Assembly (NCBI RefSeq): GCF_001645125.1
Contig: NZ_LXKA01000022.1
Location: 124,001-188,000 of the forward strand
Length of the DNA stretch: 64,000 nt
Direction of reading: 5' to 3'
Source of the DNA: Paraburkholderia ginsengiterrae
Lineage (GTDB): Bacteria; Pseudomonadota; Gammaproteobacteria; Burkholderiales; Burkholderiaceae
The position numbers and the translations under genes are program-made. The notes below the pieces were generated by a model, which was given only the letters and a program-made list of their open reading frames with translations, had not been told where the DNA came from and did not search any database. Of the stretch, positions 9,752-20,261 are shown one piece after another (positions within the stretch are counted from its first letter, which is position 1; each line of letters starts with the position of its first letter).

Positions 9752-11074
9752 ATGAACGACGTTTCACAGTCGGCGGTGATCCTGAAGCCCGCAGCGGCCG
9801 ATCATTCCTTCGATTTCGACGTGACGATCGTCGGCGCCGGTCCGGTCGGGCTCGCGCTGGCCGGCTGGCTGGCGCGCCGCAGCGCGACGCAGGCGCTGAA
9901 AATCGCGCTCGTCGATGCGCGCGAACCGGAAGATTCGATCGCCGACCCGCGCGCCATCGCCGTTTCACACGGCAGCCGGATGATCCTGGAGCCGCTGCGC
10001 TGGCCCGCCAGCGCCACCGCGATCCAGAGAATTCACGTATCGCAGCGCGGCCACTTCGGCCGCACGCTGATCGACCACAGCGAACACGGCTTGCCGGCAC
10101 TGGGTTACGTGCTGCGTTACGGCTCGATCGTGCACGGTCTCGCCGAGGCGGTGCATGCCACCTCCGTGCACTGGTTCCGTTCCACCTCCGCCGCGGCGCC
10201 GATTCAGGATTCCGACGGCGTCACGCTGCCGATCGAAACCGCGGGCGTCACGCGCCAATTGCGTACGCGGGTTCTCGTGAGCGCGGAAGGCGGCCTGTTC
10301 GGCGACCAGAAAGTCGACAAGCGCACCGACCAACGCGCGGACAAGCAGGCAGGCGATGGCACCGGCGAGACCGCGGGCTCACCGGCCGGCAAGCACACCG
10401 GTGGGTCATCCCGCAAACGCCCCGCCACGAACGGGACGCGCGACTACGGCCAGACCGCGCTGGTCGGCACGGTAACCGTGTCCGCCCCGCAGCCGCACGT
10501 GGCGTGGGAACGCTTCACGTCGCAAGGTCCGATCGCGCTGCTGCCCATGGGCGGCGTGCGCGGAGCGGACTACGCACTGGTCTGGTGCTGCGCGCCCGAG
10601 GAAGCCGCGCGCCGCGCGCAACTGTCCGACGAAGCGTTCCTGCGAGAACTCGACGCCGCGTTCGGCGACCGCATGGGCCGCTTCACGCAAATCGTCGGAC
10701 GTGCGTCGTTCCCGCTGGGGTTGAACACGGTGGAGACGCTCGTGAAAGGCCGCGTGGTGGCGATCGGCAATGCGGCGCAAACGCTGCATCCGGTCGCGGG
10801 CCAAGGCCTGAACCTCGGTCTGCGCGACGCTCACGCGCTGGCGGACGCCCTGGCAACGGAGGGCCCCACCCCGTTTGCGCTGGCCACGTTCGCGCAACGC
10901 CGCGCGCTCGACCGGCGCATGACGATTGGCGCTACCGACACGCTCGCGCGCCTGTTCACCGTCGACTTCGCGCCGCTCGCGGTCATGCGCGGCCTCGCGC
11001 TCACGGCACTCGAATTCTTGCCGCCGGTAAAAACGGCGCTGGCCCGGCAAATGATGTTCGGACAGCGCCGCTGA
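9752..11074 (+). CDS. ubiH: UbiH/VisC family FAD-dependent monooxygenase
   Basis: Flavoprotein hydroxylase of ubiquinone biosynthesis. The FAD-binding GxGxxG is IVGAGPVGLALAG (residues 26-38); the second FAD motif is GNAAQTLHPVAGQGLNLGLRD. Between the AEGGLFG and DYGQTALV blocks lies an unusual polar segment of roughly 45 residues (about 185-229, nt 10304-10438), rich in Lys, Asp, Gln, Gly and Thr, where E. coli UbiH has about 20 residues in total. The frame is intact through it. Probably co-transcribed with pepP. It could be another UbiH/UbiF/VisC member, but the pepP linkage favours UbiH. Confidence 0.9.
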   Translation: MNDVSQSAVILKPAAADHSFDFDVTIVGAGPVGLALAGWLARRSATQALKIALVDAREPEDSIADPRAIAVSHGSRMILEPLRWPASATAIQRIHVSQRGHFGRTLIDHSEHGLPALGYVLRYGSIVHGLAEAVHATSVHWFRSTSAAAPIQDSDGVTLPIETAGVTRQLRTRVLVSAEGGLFGDQKVDKRTDQRADKQAGDGTGETAGSPAGKHTGGSSRKRPATNGTRDYGQTALVGTVTVSAPQPHVAWERFTSQGPIALLPMGGVRGADYALVWCCAPEEAARRAQLSDEAFLRELDAAFGDRMGRFTQIVGRASFPLGLNTVETLVKGRVVAIGNAAQTLHPVAGQGLNLGLRDAHALADALATEGPTPFALATFAQRRALDRRMTIGATDTLARLFTVDFAPLAVMRGLALTALEFLPPVKTALARQMMFGQRR

Positions 11075-11302
11075 GCGCACCGCACGCTCACTCCGCACTC
11101 CCCCTCTGCCCGATCTGAACAACACCGGGCGAGGGGCGCCGGCTCTATGATCCGGCACACTTTCATAGAAGATTTAATGAGTTACGACAGCCACATGTCG
11201 GGTACCGGCTAGCCGTTAACGCTAAAATGGTGGTTTTCCTTGCATTTCGCGACCACTCCGATTGACAGAAACTGAGCAATCGGCCGCGCGCACGTCCACG
11301 CC

Positions 11303-12364
11303 ATGCCCACTCTCGGCTCTCACAATCTGCGTAATAACCTGTTCGTCGCACCCATGGCGGGTGTGACCGACCGGCCGTTCCGGCAACTGTGCAAACGGCT
11401 GGGCGCGGGCTATGCGGTGTCGGAAATGGTCGCGTCGAACGCGCAGCTGTGGAAAAGCGAGAAGACCATGCGTCGCGCCAACCACGCGGGCGAGGTCGAG
11501 CCAATCGCCGTGCAGATCGCCGGCGCCGATCCGGCCATGATGGCCGAGGCGGCCCGCTACAACGTGGCGAACGGCGCGCAGATCATCGACATCAACATGG
11601 GCTGCCCGGCCAAGAAGGTGTGCAACGTCGCGGCGGGTTCCGCCCTGTTGCAGAACGAACCGCTGGTGCAGCGCATCGTCGAGGCGGTGGTGGGCGCGGT
11701 GGGCGTCGGGCCCGACGCGGTGCCCGTCACGCTCAAGATCCGCACCGGCTGGAATCGCGACAACAAGAATGCGTTGACCATCGCGCGCCTCGCCGAAGCC
11801 GCCGGCATCTCCATGCTGACCGTGCATGGCCGCACGCGCGCCGACCTGTATCACGGCGAGGCCGAATACGAGACCATCGCCGCGGTGAAAGCGGCGGTGC
11901 GCATTCCGGTCGTGGCGAACGGCGACATCACGTCGCCGCACAAAGCGCGCGAGGTGCTTGCCGCCACCGGCGCCGACGCGATCATGATCGGCCGCGCCGC
12001 GCAGGGGCGCCCGTGGCTGTTCCGCGAGATCGAGTATTTCCTGCAAACGGGCGAGTTGCTGCCGCCGCCGCGCATCGACGAAATCCAGCAGGTGATGAAC
12101 GAGCATCTCGAGGATCACTACGCCTTCTACGGCGAGTTCACGGGTGTCCGCACTGCGCGCAAGCACATCGGCTGGTACACTCGCGGCCTTTCCGGCGCCA
12201 ACGTGTTCCGGCATCGCATGAATACGCTGGACACCACGCGCGAACAACTCCTCGCCGTCAACGAATTCTTCGACGCACAAAAGGCGATCTCCGACCGCCT
12301 CGTCTACGTCGATGAAACGCTCGACAACACGGGCGAGGACCCTACCGACCGACTAGCAGCATGA
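11303..12364 (+). CDS. dusB: tRNA-dihydrouridine synthase B
   Basis: FMN-dependent reductase making dihydrouridine in the tRNA D-loop. Visible family features are the N-terminal VAPMAGVTDRPFR, the catalytic cysteine segment INMGCPAKKVCN, and the FMN-binding NGDITS and IGRAAQGRPWLF. 353 residues, ATG start. Its stop overlaps the fis start by 4 nt (ATGA), the classic dusB-fis operon. The 228 bp upstream of it, after ubiH, contains no gene I can support and probably carries the promoter. Confidence 0.96.
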   Translation: MPTLGSHNLRNNLFVAPMAGVTDRPFRQLCKRLGAGYAVSEMVASNAQLWKSEKTMRRANHAGEVEPIAVQIAGADPAMMAEAARYNVANGAQIIDINMGCPAKKVCNVAAGSALLQNEPLVQRIVEAVVGAVGVGPDAVPVTLKIRTGWNRDNKNALTIARLAEAAGISMLTVHGRTRADLYHGEAEYETIAAVKAAVRIPVVANGDITSPHKAREVLAATGADAIMIGRAAQGRPWLFREIEYFLQTGELLPPPRIDEIQQVMNEHLEDHYAFYGEFTGVRTARKHIGWYTRGLSGANVFRHRMNTLDTTREQLLAVNEFFDAQKAISDRLVYVDETLDNTGEDPTDRLAA

Positions 12365-12594
12365 GCAAGAACAATATCGAACAATCTGTCCGCGACAGCC
12401 TGGGCATGTATTTCCAGGATCTCGACGGCTCCAATCCGCACGATGTCTATGACATGGTGATTTCGTGCGTGGAAAAACCCTTGCTCGAAGTGGTGCTCGA
12501 GCAGGCAGGCGGCAATCAGTCGCTGGCCGCCGAGTATCTCGGCATTAACCGCAATACGCTGCGCAAGAAGCTGCAACAGCACGGTTTGTTGTAG
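12361..12594 (+). CDS. fis: Fis family nucleoid-associated DNA-binding protein
   Basis: Small DNA-bending protein that in enterics controls rRNA promoters, recombination and chromosome structure. The C-terminal helix-turn-helix is clear ([20 protein letters not shown], residues 51-70). 77 residues is shorter than the 98 of E. coli Fis but usual for betaproteobacteria. Translationally coupled to dusB by a 4 nt overlap; purH follows after 47 nt. Confidence 0.93.
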   Translation: MSKNNIEQSVRDSLGMYFQDLDGSNPHDVYDMVISCVEKPLLEVVLEQAGGNQSLAAEYLGINRNTLRKKLQQHGLL

Positions 12595-12641
12595 TTTTTG
12601 GGCGCTCCTGCCACGTTTCCCTTCGGCTTTTCGTCTTCATC

Positions 12642-14207
12642 ATGATCAAGCAAGCGCTCATCTCCGTTTCCGACAAGTCCGGCATCGTCGACTTCGCCAA
12701 GTCGCTGTCGGACCTCGGCGTCAAGATCCTGTCGACCGGCGGCACCGCGAAACTGCTCGCGGACGCGGGTCTGTCCGTCACCGAAGTCGCCGATTACACG
12801 GGCTTCCCGGAAATGCTGGACGGGCGCGTGAAAACGCTGCATCCGAAGGTGCACGGCGGCATTCTGGCGCGCCGCGACCTGCCGGAACACATGGCCGCGC
12901 TTGAAAAGCACGACATTCCGACCATCGACCTGCTGGTCGTGAATCTGTACCCGTTCGTGCAGACCGTGTCGAAAGAAGAGTGCTCGCTGGAAGACGCGAT
13001 CGAGAATATCGACATTGGCGGCCCGACCATGCTGCGCTCGGCCGCGAAGAATCACCGCGACGTGACGGTGGTGGTCGATCCGGCGGACTACGCGGTCGTG
13101 CTCGAAGAAATGCGCGCGAACAGCAACGCTGTGTCGTACAAGACGAATTTCCGTCTCGCCACCAAGGTGTTCGCGCACACCGCGCAGTATGACGGCGCGA
13201 TCACGAACTACCTGACGAGCCTGACCGACGAGTTGCAACACTCGTCGCGCAACACCTACCCGGCTACGTTCAACCTCGCGTTCAGCAAGGTGCAGGATCT
13301 GCGCTACGGCGAAAACCCGCATCAAAGCGCGGCGTTCTACCGCGACCTGGTGGTGCAGCCGGGTGCGCTGGCGAACTATAGCCAGTTGCAGGGCAAGGAA
13401 CTGTCGTACAACAACATCGCCGATTCCGACGCAGCGTGGGAATGCGTGAAGACCTTCGACGTGCCGGCCTGCGTGATCGTCAAGCACGCGAACCCGTGCG
13501 GCGTGGCGGTGGGCGCGGACGCAAACGAAGCGTATGCCAAGGCGTTCCAGACCGATCCGACCTCGGCGTTCGGCGGCATCATCGCGTTCAACCGCGAAGT
13601 GGATGAAGCCACGGCGCAAGCTGTGGCCAAGCAGTTCGTCGAAGTGCTGATCGCGCCGTCGTTCAGCGCGGCCGCGCGCCAGGTGTTCGCGGCCAAGCAG
13701 AACGTGCGTCTGCTGGAAATCGCCTTGGGTGAAGGCCATAACGCGTTCGACCTGAAGCGCGTGGGCGGTGGTCTGCTGGTGCAATCGCTCGATTCGAAGA
13801 ACGTGCAGCCGCGCGAATTGCGTGTGGTCACGAAGCGTCACCCGACGCCGAAGGAAATGGACGACCTGCTGTTTGCCTGGCGCGTGGCGAAGTACGTGAA
13901 GTCGAACGCGATCGTGTTCTGCGGCAACGGCATGACGCTCGGCGTCGGCGCGGGCCAGATGAGCCGCGTGGACTCGGCGCGCATCGCCAGCATCAAGGCG
14001 CAGAACGCCGGCTTGACGCTGACGGGTTCGGCGGTGGCGTCGGATGCGTTCTTCCCGTTCCGCGACGGCCTGGATGTGGTGGTCGCGGCTGGCGCGACCT
14101 GCGTGATTCAACCGGGCGGCTCGATGCGTGACGACGAAGTGGTCGGCGCAGCGGACGAGCACAACATCGCCATGGTGTTGACCGGCGTGCGTCACTTCCG
14201 TCATTGA
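12642..14207 (+). CDS. purH: Bifunctional AICAR transformylase / IMP cyclohydrolase
   Basis: Catalyses the last two steps of purine synthesis, AICAR to FAICAR to IMP. The N-terminal MGS-like cyclohydrolase domain (about 1-140, [10 protein letters not shown] and ILSTGGTAK) is followed by the transformylase domain, with the catalytic Lys-His in [10 protein letters not shown] and the C-terminal GDxxFPFRDG-like segment ([10 protein letters not shown]). 521 residues, full length. ATG at 12642. It ends at a strong terminator (14277-14312). Confidence 0.97.
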   Translation: MIKQALISVSDKSGIVDFAKSLSDLGVKILSTGGTAKLLADAGLSVTEVADYTGFPEMLDGRVKTLHPKVHGGILARRDLPEHMAALEKHDIPTIDLLVVNLYPFVQTVSKEECSLEDAIENIDIGGPTMLRSAAKNHRDVTVVVDPADYAVVLEEMRANSNAVSYKTNFRLATKVFAHTAQYDGAITNYLTSLTDELQHSSRNTYPATFNLAFSKVQDLRYGENPHQSAAFYRDLVVQPGALANYSQLQGKELSYNNIADSDAAWECVKTFDVPACVIVKHANPCGVAVGADANEAYAKAFQTDPTSAFGGIIAFNREVDEATAQAVAKQFVEVLIAPSFSAAARQVFAAKQNVRLLEIALGEGHNAFDLKRVGGGLLVQSLDSKNVQPRELRVVTKRHPTPKEMDDLLFAWRVAKYVKSNAIVFCGNGMTLGVGAGQMSRVDSARIASIKAQNAGLTLTGSAVASDAFFPFRDGLDVVVAAGATCVIQPGGSMRDDEVVGAADEHNIAMVLTGVRHFRH

Positions 14208-14276
14208 TTCGCGTTGGACTGGCGGCGCCGGCTTCCTTGTGAAGCAGAGGTTACCGCCGGCGCTTCAAGCTTCGAC

Positions 14277-14312
14277 AAAACGGCCCGGCGGCATTGTCCG
14301 CCGGGCCGTTTT
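14277..14312 (+). terminator. Intrinsic terminator after purH
   Basis: GC-rich stem CGGCCCGGCGG / CCGCCGGGCCG with a short loop, flanked by AAAA and TTTTC. It lies 70 nt after purH and upstream of the ruvC start. Confidence 0.85.
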
Positions 14313-14382
14313 CTTTGGGACCACACGGCGTGCGTGCGGTAGTATCGCAAGCAACTGGTTTTCACCGCATCTGCGGCACCTC

Positions 14383-14925
14383 ATGAGAATTCTTGGCATC
14401 GACCCCGGCTTGCGCGTCACCGGCTTTGGCGTCATCGATCAAACCGGACACACGCTCAGCTACGTCGCGAGCGGCGTAATCAAAACCGCCGACGCCGATC
14501 TGCCATCGCGCCTCGGTACCATTTTCGAAGGCATCTCGACACTGATCCGTCAGCACTCGCCGGATCAGTCGGCGATCGAAAAGGTGTTCGTCAACGTCAA
14601 CCCGCAATCCACCTTGCTGCTCGGCCAGGCGCGCGGCGCGGCGATCTGCGGACTGGTCGCGGGCGGTGTACCGGTCGCCGAATACACCGCGCTGCAATTG
14701 AAGCAGGCCGTGGTGGGCTACGGCCGCGCGACCAAGGAGCAGATGCAGCAGATGGTGGTGCGCCTGCTCAATCTCTCCGGTGTACCCAGCACCGACGCCG
14801 CCGACGCGCTCGGCATGGCGATCTGCCACGCGCACGGCGGCACGACGCTGAGTACGCTCGGCGGCATTGCGCCTTCACTGGCGAAGAAAGGGCTGCGTGT
14901 GAGGCGCGGACGCCTGGTCGGGTAG
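14383..14925 (+). CDS. ruvC: Holliday junction endonuclease RuvC
   Basis: Dimeric RNase H-fold nuclease that resolves Holliday junctions. Acidic active-site residues are visible: Asp7 ([16 protein letters not shown]), Glu in SAIEKVFVN and the Asp pair in [14 protein letters not shown]. 180 residues from ATG 14383; the frame is open upstream through the purH terminator, so longer starts are unlikely. Unlike the tight ruvCAB arrangement of some relatives, an opposite-strand transporter gene separates it from ruvA. Confidence 0.96.
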   Translation: MRILGIDPGLRVTGFGVIDQTGHTLSYVASGVIKTADADLPSRLGTIFEGISTLIRQHSPDQSAIEKVFVNVNPQSTLLLGQARGAAICGLVAGGVPVAEYTALQLKQAVVGYGRATKEQMQQMVVRLLNLSGVPSTDAADALGMAICHAHGGTTLSTLGGIAPSLAKKGLRVRRGRLVG

Positions 14926-14933
14926 CGCAGCAG

Positions 14934-15566
14934 TCAGTTCCGGCTAGCCAGCGCGAGACGGCAGGCCAGGCCGGCAAACACCGTCCCGAGCAGATACTGC
15001 GGCAAGCGTGACGGCCGGCGCCCCGCCGACAACCCGCGGCTCAACTTGCTCGCCATCAGGATCACCGCGCCGTTGACGCAAAACCCGATCGCGTTGAGCA
15101 CCGTTGCGAGCACCATGATCTGCAACGCCACCGAGCCCGCTTCAGGCCGCACGAATTGCGGGAACAAGGCGAGCACGAAAAGCGCCATTTTCGGATTCAG
15201 CAGATTCGTGAAGAGGCCCTGGCGGAAAATGCGGCCGACCGGATAGCGGATCATCGAGGCATTCGGCGAGAGCACCGTGCCTTGCGCGCGAAATGTTTTC
15301 CAGGCGAGGTACAGCAGATACGCAGCGCCCGCGAAACGCACGACGTCGTATGCGATGGGTACGGCCAGAAAGAGCTGCGACAGGCCAAACGCCGCTGCCA
15401 ATGCATGGCAATACGTGCCGACCAGAATACCCGCTAGCGAAGCAAAGCCCGCGGAACGTCCCTGACTGACGCTGCGCGAGGCTATCAGCAACATGTCCGG
15501 CCCGGGGGTAGCGGTCAACGCGAGGCACGCGCCGGCAAACAGCGCGAGGGTGGTGAGGCTCAGCAT
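14934..15566 (-). CDS. LysE/RhtB family amino-acid exporter
   Basis: Inner-membrane exporter of the LysE superfamily with about six hydrophobic segments over 210 residues. The N-terminal signature LALTATPGPDMLLIASRSVS is typical of the RhtB branch, which exports amino acids such as homoserine or threonine; the substrate here is unknown. ATG at 15566 has a strong upstream AAGGAG on the minus strand. The gene lies between ruvC and ruvA on the opposite strand, with 8 nt to the ruvC stop. Confidence 0.9.
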   Translation of the reverse strand: MLSLTTLALFAGACLALTATPGPDMLLIASRSVSQGRSAGFASLAGILVGTYCHALAAAFGLSQLFLAVPIAYDVVRFAGAAYLLYLAWKTFRAQGTVLSPNASMIRYPVGRIFRQGLFTNLLNPKMALFVLALFPQFVRPEAGSVALQIMVLATVLNAIGFCVNGAVILMASKLSRGLSAGRRPSRLPQYLLGTVFAGLACRLALASRN

Positions 15567-15715
15567 GAAAACTCCTTCTGGGTGAGTGGGACGAGAACTC
15601 GCCAAAAGGGATTGCAGTTTATGGGGCGGCCTCGCGCGGGTCAACTGAGATGCGGCATAACTCCCCGCTCACGCGCTGCGCTACACTCGCCCTTTCTCAC
15701 AAGATTGAATCCGCC

Positions 15716-16297
15716 ATGATCGGTCGCATTGCCGGCGTTCTGCTGGAAAAAAACCCGCCGCATCTGCTCGTTGACTGCAACGGCGTCGGTTACGAAGTCG
15801 ATGTGCCGATGAGCACGTTCTACAACTTGCCCTCGACCGGCGAGCGCGTCGTCTTGCTCACGCAGATGATCGTTCGCGAAGACGCGCATCTACTCTATGG
15901 CTTCGGCACCGCCGAGGAACGTTCGACCTTCCGCGAATTGCTGAAGATCACCGGCATCGGCGCGCGCATGGCACTCGCCGTGCTCTCCGGCATGAGCGTG
16001 CATGAACTCGCGCAAACCGTGACGATGCAGGACGCGGCGCGCCTCACGCGCGTGCCGGGCATCGGCAAGAAGACGGCGGAGCGGCTGCTCCTCGAACTGA
16101 AGGGCAAGATCGGCGCCGACCTGGGCACGCTGGCTGGCGCGGCGTCCGCATCCGACCACGCTTCGGACATCCTGAACGCACTGATCGCCTTGGGTTACTC
16201 CGAGAAGGAAGCGTTGGCGGCCGTCAAGAACGTGCCGGCCGGCACCGGCGTGTCCGAGGGTATCAAGCTCGCGCTGAAGGCCCTCTCCAAGGCCTGA
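15716..16297 (+). CDS. ruvA: Holliday junction branch-migration protein RuvA
   Basis: Tetrameric junction-binding subunit of the RuvAB motor. N-terminal OB-fold ([12 protein letters not shown]), tandem helix-hairpin-helix motifs ([16 protein letters not shown] and [20 protein letters not shown]), flexible linker and a RuvB-binding C-terminal domain ([16 protein letters not shown]). 193 residues from ATG 15716. Followed by ruvB after 97 nt. Confidence 0.97.
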   Translation: MIGRIAGVLLEKNPPHLLVDCNGVGYEVDVPMSTFYNLPSTGERVVLLTQMIVREDAHLLYGFGTAEERSTFRELLKITGIGARMALAVLSGMSVHELAQTVTMQDAARLTRVPGIGKKTAERLLLELKGKIGADLGTLAGAASASDHASDILNALIALGYSEKEALAAVKNVPAGTGVSEGIKLALKALSKA

Positions 16298-16394
16298 GGC
16301 CGGGCCTTCGGGCCCGCCGCCATGCGCGCGCGCCAGGTGGCCCGTGGCAGTCAGGTAAGGCGCCGCCCGCACCCGCGCGCGGTACAATGGCCGC

Positions 16395-17459
16395 ATGATC
16401 GAAACCGACAAACTCGCCACCGAGCGCATCATCGCGGCCACGCCCGTCTCGTCGAACGAAGAAGCGTTCGAGCGCGCGTTGCGCCCGCGCCAGCTCGACG
16501 AATATGTCGGGCAGGAAAAAGTCCGCGGCCAGCTGGAAATCTTCATCGAGGCCGCCAAGCGCCGCTCCGAATCGCTCGATCACGTCTTGCTGTTCGGCCC
16601 GCCGGGTCTGGGCAAAACAACGCTCGCGCATATCATCGCGCGGGAAATGGGTGTCAATCTGCGGCAAACCTCCGGGCCGGTGCTCGAACGCGCGGGCGAC
16701 CTCGCCGCGCTGCTCACCAACCTCGAAGCCAACGACGTACTGTTCATCGACGAAATCCATCGGCTCTCACCGGTCGTCGAGGAGATTCTGTACCCGGCGC
16801 TAGAGGATTATCAGATCGACATCATGATCGGCGAAGGGCCGGCCGCGCGCAGCGTGAAGCTGGACCTGCAACCGTTCACGCTGGTCGGGGCGACCACGCG
16901 CGCGGGCATGCTGACCAATCCGCTGCGCGACCGTTTCGGCATCGTGGCACGGCTCGAGTTTTACAACGCCGAGGAACTGGCGCGCATTGTCACGCGTTCG
17001 GCGTCGCTACTGCATGCGCAGATTCACCCGGACGGCGCATTTGAAATCGCCAAACGCGCGCGCGGCACGCCGCGGATCGCCAATCGCTTGCTGCGGCGCG
17101 TGCGCGACTTCGCCGAAGTGAAAGCCGACGGCAACATCACCGCGCAAGTGGCCGACGCCGCGCTCAGAATGCTCGACGTGGACGCAGTGGGTTTCGATCT
17201 GATGGACCGCAAGCTGCTCGAAGCGATTCTGCACAAGTTCGACGGCGGCCCGGTCGGCGTCGACAATCTGGCGGCGGCCATCGGCGAAGAGCGCGACACG
17301 ATCGAAGACGTGCTCGAGCCGTATCTGATCCAGCAAGGCTTCCTGCAGCGCACGCCGCGCGGCCGGGTCGCCACGCTGCTGACCTACCGGCATTTCGGTC
17401 TCGCCGCGCCGGAATCGTCGAGCGGACTGCCTGGTTTGTGGGATTCGGCCGCGAGCTGA
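16395..17459 (+). CDS. ruvB: Holliday junction branch-migration helicase RuvB
   Basis: Hexameric AAA+ motor that drives branch migration with RuvA. Walker A GPPGLGKT is at residues 68-75, Walker [11 protein letters not shown] near 115-124, and sensor/arginine-finger region [19 protein letters not shown] follows. C-terminal winged helix ends [14 protein letters not shown]. 354 residues, ATG at 16395. It faces a minus-strand phosphatase gene 74 nt away. Confidence 0.97.
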   Translation: MIETDKLATERIIAATPVSSNEEAFERALRPRQLDEYVGQEKVRGQLEIFIEAAKRRSESLDHVLLFGPPGLGKTTLAHIIAREMGVNLRQTSGPVLERAGDLAALLTNLEANDVLFIDEIHRLSPVVEEILYPALEDYQIDIMIGEGPAARSVKLDLQPFTLVGATTRAGMLTNPLRDRFGIVARLEFYNAEELARIVTRSASLLHAQIHPDGAFEIAKRARGTPRIANRLLRRVRDFAEVKADGNITAQVADAALRMLDVDAVGFDLMDRKLLEAILHKFDGGPVGVDNLAAAIGEERDTIEDVLEPYLIQQGFLQRTPRGRVATLLTYRHFGLAAPESSSGLPGLWDSAAS

Positions 17460-17533
17460 GCCGAGACACGTCGCGCGAGCAAACCCAACCCCGCCGCCCT
17501 GCTGACGCTGGCGGCGCGGCGTAGCTGAGCCGA

Positions 17534-18205
17534 TTAACGTCCCGGTTCCGGCACCTTCTTGAAACTATCGTCGGCGCTCGGCGCGTCGAGATGTGAAATG
17601 TCCGCCCAGGACACGACCGTCGCCTTGCCGTCGTTGAAATCCACCACATTCACGCTCGTGTTCAGCAATGCGTAATCACGCGGCGCATCGAGCGACAAAC
17701 CGCAGGCGAACCGCCGCACGCAATCCAGCACGCCGCCATGCGCAACGCAGGCAATCCGCCCGCCGGGATGCGCGGCGACCAACGGCTCAATGGCATGCAG
17801 CACGCGATGGTAAAGCGTGCGCTGCGACTCGCCTTCCGGCGGCGCAAAGCCCGGATCGCGAGTTTGCCAGTGCGCGTACTCGTCGGGAAAACGCAGCGCG
17901 ATCTCGTCGCTGTCGTGGCCCTGGAATGCACCGTATGAGCGCTCGCGCAGACCTTCGCGAAGCTGCAACGGCAAGCCCAGCGCATCGGCGATCGGCTGCG
18001 CGGTTTGCTGCGCGCGTTGCAGGTCGCTCGAATAGATCGCGTCGAGCCGTGCGCCCTGCTTCGCCTCGTCGGCCATGCGGCGCGCAAGACGTTGCGCCTG
18101 GGCAAGGCCCGTCGTTGCGAGCGGAATATCAATGTGACCCTGGATGCGTTTGATGCGGTTCCAGTCGGTCTCGCCGTGACGGATGAACAAAATCTGCGTA
18201 GTCAT
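17534..18205 (-). CDS. Histidine phosphatase family protein (phosphoglycerate mutase-like)
   Basis: Cytosolic member of the histidine phosphatase superfamily. The catalytic RHGE lies at residues 9-12 (ILFIRHGETDWN) and the second catalytic histidine in CVAHGGVLDCV. Similar proteins are annotated as GpmB or as broad-specificity phosphatases, and the substrate cannot be read from sequence. ATG at 18205 gives 223 residues; the frame continues upstream across the 3' end of dtd in a different frame, so longer starts are rejected. Last gene of the tyrS-dtd run. Confidence 0.88.
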   Translation of the reverse strand: MTTQILFIRHGETDWNRIKRIQGHIDIPLATTGLAQAQRLARRMADEAKQGARLDAIYSSDLQRAQQTAQPIADALGLPLQLREGLRERSYGAFQGHDSDEIALRFPDEYAHWQTRDPGFAPPEGESQRTLYHRVLHAIEPLVAAHPGGRIACVAHGGVLDCVRRFACGLSLDAPRDYALLNTSVNVVDFNDGKATVVSWADISHLDAPSADDSFKKVPEPGR

Positions 18206-18314
18206 GGGATGAAGTAAGCGCCAAGGGCCCGGAAATGCCGAGCCGCTATTGTCGCAAAAAGCGGCTGGAGGGGAGATGCGCGCCGTGACGCGCATTTGGA
18301 ACGACCGTTGTCGC

Positions 18315-18773
18315 TCAGGCGTTCGTTTGCAGCCAGAACGTGACCGGCCCGTCATTGACGAGCGACACCTGCATATCGGCGCCGAATTCGCCGGTCTCGA
18401 CAATCGAATGCTTCGCACGCGCCGCCGCGACGAAGTAGTCGAACAGACGCTTGCCTTCATCCGGCGGCGCGGCCGGCGTAAAGCTCGGGCGCAGGCCGCT
18501 ATTGGTGTCCGCCGCCAGCGTGAATTGCGACACGAGCAGCAAACCGCCGGCACGCCCGGCGCCGTCGAGATTCTGCACGGAAAGATTCATCTTGCCGGCC
18601 GCATCGCTGAAAACACGGTAGCCGAGCACCTTGGCGAGCAGGCGGTCGGCCGCCGCCTCGGTGTCGCCGCGCTCGGCGCACACAAGCGCGAGCAGCCCCG
18701 CCTCGATCGCGCCGGTCACCCGGTCGGCCACGCGCACTTCCGCGCGGCGCACGCGCTGGATCAGCGCGATCAT
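18315..18773 (-). CDS. dtd: D-aminoacyl-tRNA deacylase
   Basis: Removes D-amino acids (for example D-Tyr) mischarged on tRNA. The SQFTL motif ([12 protein letters not shown]) and the C-terminal NDGPVTFWL form the chiral proofreading site. 152 residues, usual length. It starts 31 nt after the tyrS stop, a functionally apt pairing because tyrosyl-tRNA synthetase is a known source of D-aminoacyl-tRNA. Confidence 0.95.
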   Translation of the reverse strand: MIALIQRVRRAEVRVADRVTGAIEAGLLALVCAERGDTEAAADRLLAKVLGYRVFSDAAGKMNLSVQNLDGAGRAGGLLLVSQFTLAADTNSGLRPSFTPAAPPDEGKRLFDYFVAAARAKHSIVETGEFGADMQVSLVNDGPVTFWLQTNA

Positions 18774-18804
18774 CGGCTCGGCTCCAACTGCAACGTTCTG
18801 CCCA

Positions 18805-20055
18805 TCAGGCCGTCAGCGTAACGCGTGCGAAGCGGCGCTTGCCGACCTGCACGGTGTACTCGCCCGCTTCGACCTTCAGCCCCTTGTCGGACACGGTCGC
18901 GCCGTCGATCTTCACGCCGCCCTGCTCGATGTTGCGCAGCGCTTCGCTCGTCGACGGCACGAGGTTGGCCTGCTTGAGCAACTGACCGATGGCGAGCGGC
19001 GCGCCCGCGAGCGTCACGGCCGGAATATCGTCGGGCACGCCGCCCTTCGCGCGATGGTTGAAATCTTCGAGCGCGCGCTCGGCGTCGGCTTGCGAGTGGA
19101 AGCGCGCGACGATTTCCTGGCCGAGCATCACCTTGAAGTCGCGCGGGTTGCGGCCCGCTTCGATCTCTTTTTTGAAGCCGGCGATCTCGTCCATGGGACG
19201 GAACGACAGCAGTTCGAAGTAACGCCACATCAGCACGTCGGAAATGCTCATCAGCTTGCCGAACATGTCATTCGGCTTTTCGCTGATGCCGATGTAGTTG
19301 TTCTTCGACTTCGACATCTTCTCGACGCCATCGAGCCCTTCGAGCAACGGCATCGTCAAAATGCACTGCTGCTCCTGGCCGTACTGCTTCTGCAACTCAC
19401 GGCCTACCAGCAGGTTGAACTTCTGGTCCGTGCCGCCGAGTTCGAGGTCCGCGTTCAGCGCGACCGAGTCGTAGCCTTGCATCAGCGGATACAGGAATTC
19501 GTGGATCGAGATCGGCACGCCGCCCTGGAAACGCTTGGTGAAATCCTCGCGCTCGAGAATCCGCGCCACCGTGTAGCGCGACGCGAGCTTGATCATGCCG
19601 TCGGCGCCGAGCGGCATCGACCATTCGCTGTTGTAGCGGATTTCGGTCTTCTCACGGTCGAGCACGAGCGCGGCCTGCTCGAAATACGTTTTCGCGTTCG
19701 ATTCGATCTGCTCGCGCGTGAGCGGCGGGCGCGTGGCGTTGCGGCCCGACGGATCGCCGATCAGCGAGGTGAAATCGCCGATCAGGAAGATCACCGTGTG
19801 GCCGAGATCCTGCAACTGGCGCATCTTGTTCAGCACGACCGTATGGCCGATGTGGATGTCAGGCGCGGTCGGATCGAGCCCGAGCTTGATGCGCAGAGGC
19901 ACACCGGTGGCCGCGCTCTTCGCGAGTTTTTGCGCGAACTCCTCTTCGATCAGCAGTTCGTCGACACCGCGCTTGGTGACGGCGAGCGCGTGACGGACTT
20001 CGTCGGTGATCGGAAAGGCGGAGGCGGAATTGGGCTTGGTGGACTCGGTGCTCAT
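18805..20055 (-). CDS. tyrS: Tyrosyl-tRNA synthetase
   Basis: Class I aminoacyl-tRNA synthetase charging tRNA-Tyr. The HIGH motif is at residues 68-71 ([10 protein letters not shown]), the class signature KMSKS appears in [10 protein letters not shown], and an S4 RNA-binding domain ends the protein (about 355-416). 416 residues from ATG 20055. First gene of a minus-strand run tyrS-dtd-histidine phosphatase, diverging from anmK across 206 bp. Confidence 0.97.
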   Translation of the reverse strand: MSTESTKPNSASAFPITDEVRHALAVTKRGVDELLIEEEFAQKLAKSAATGVPLRIKLGLDPTAPDIHIGHTVVLNKMRQLQDLGHTVIFLIGDFTSLIGDPSGRNATRPPLTREQIESNAKTYFEQAALVLDREKTEIRYNSEWSMPLGADGMIKLASRYTVARILEREDFTKRFQGGVPISIHEFLYPLMQGYDSVALNADLELGGTDQKFNLLVGRELQKQYGQEQQCILTMPLLEGLDGVEKMSKSKNNYIGISEKPNDMFGKLMSISDVLMWRYFELLSFRPMDEIAGFKKEIEAGRNPRDFKVMLGQEIVARFHSQADAERALEDFNHRAKGGVPDDIPAVTLAGAPLAIGQLLKQANLVPSTSEALRNIEQGGVKIDGATVSDKGLKVEAGEYTVQVGKRRFARVTLTA

Positions 20056-20261
20056 GCTGGAAACTTGAAGTCGCGATAAAAGGAGATTGTCCCATAGATG
20101 CGCGCCGCCGCGCCCACTCACGCCGCCGCAAACGCGCTGCCGGCACACGATTTCCGCGCCGCGAGTCGCGCTGGCACCGTCGCAGCGCTTTATATCCGAC
20201 CGCGTTTAGGCCAATAATCTGCTACAACGAATCGCAACGAACCCTAGAGAGGAGCAGCAAC

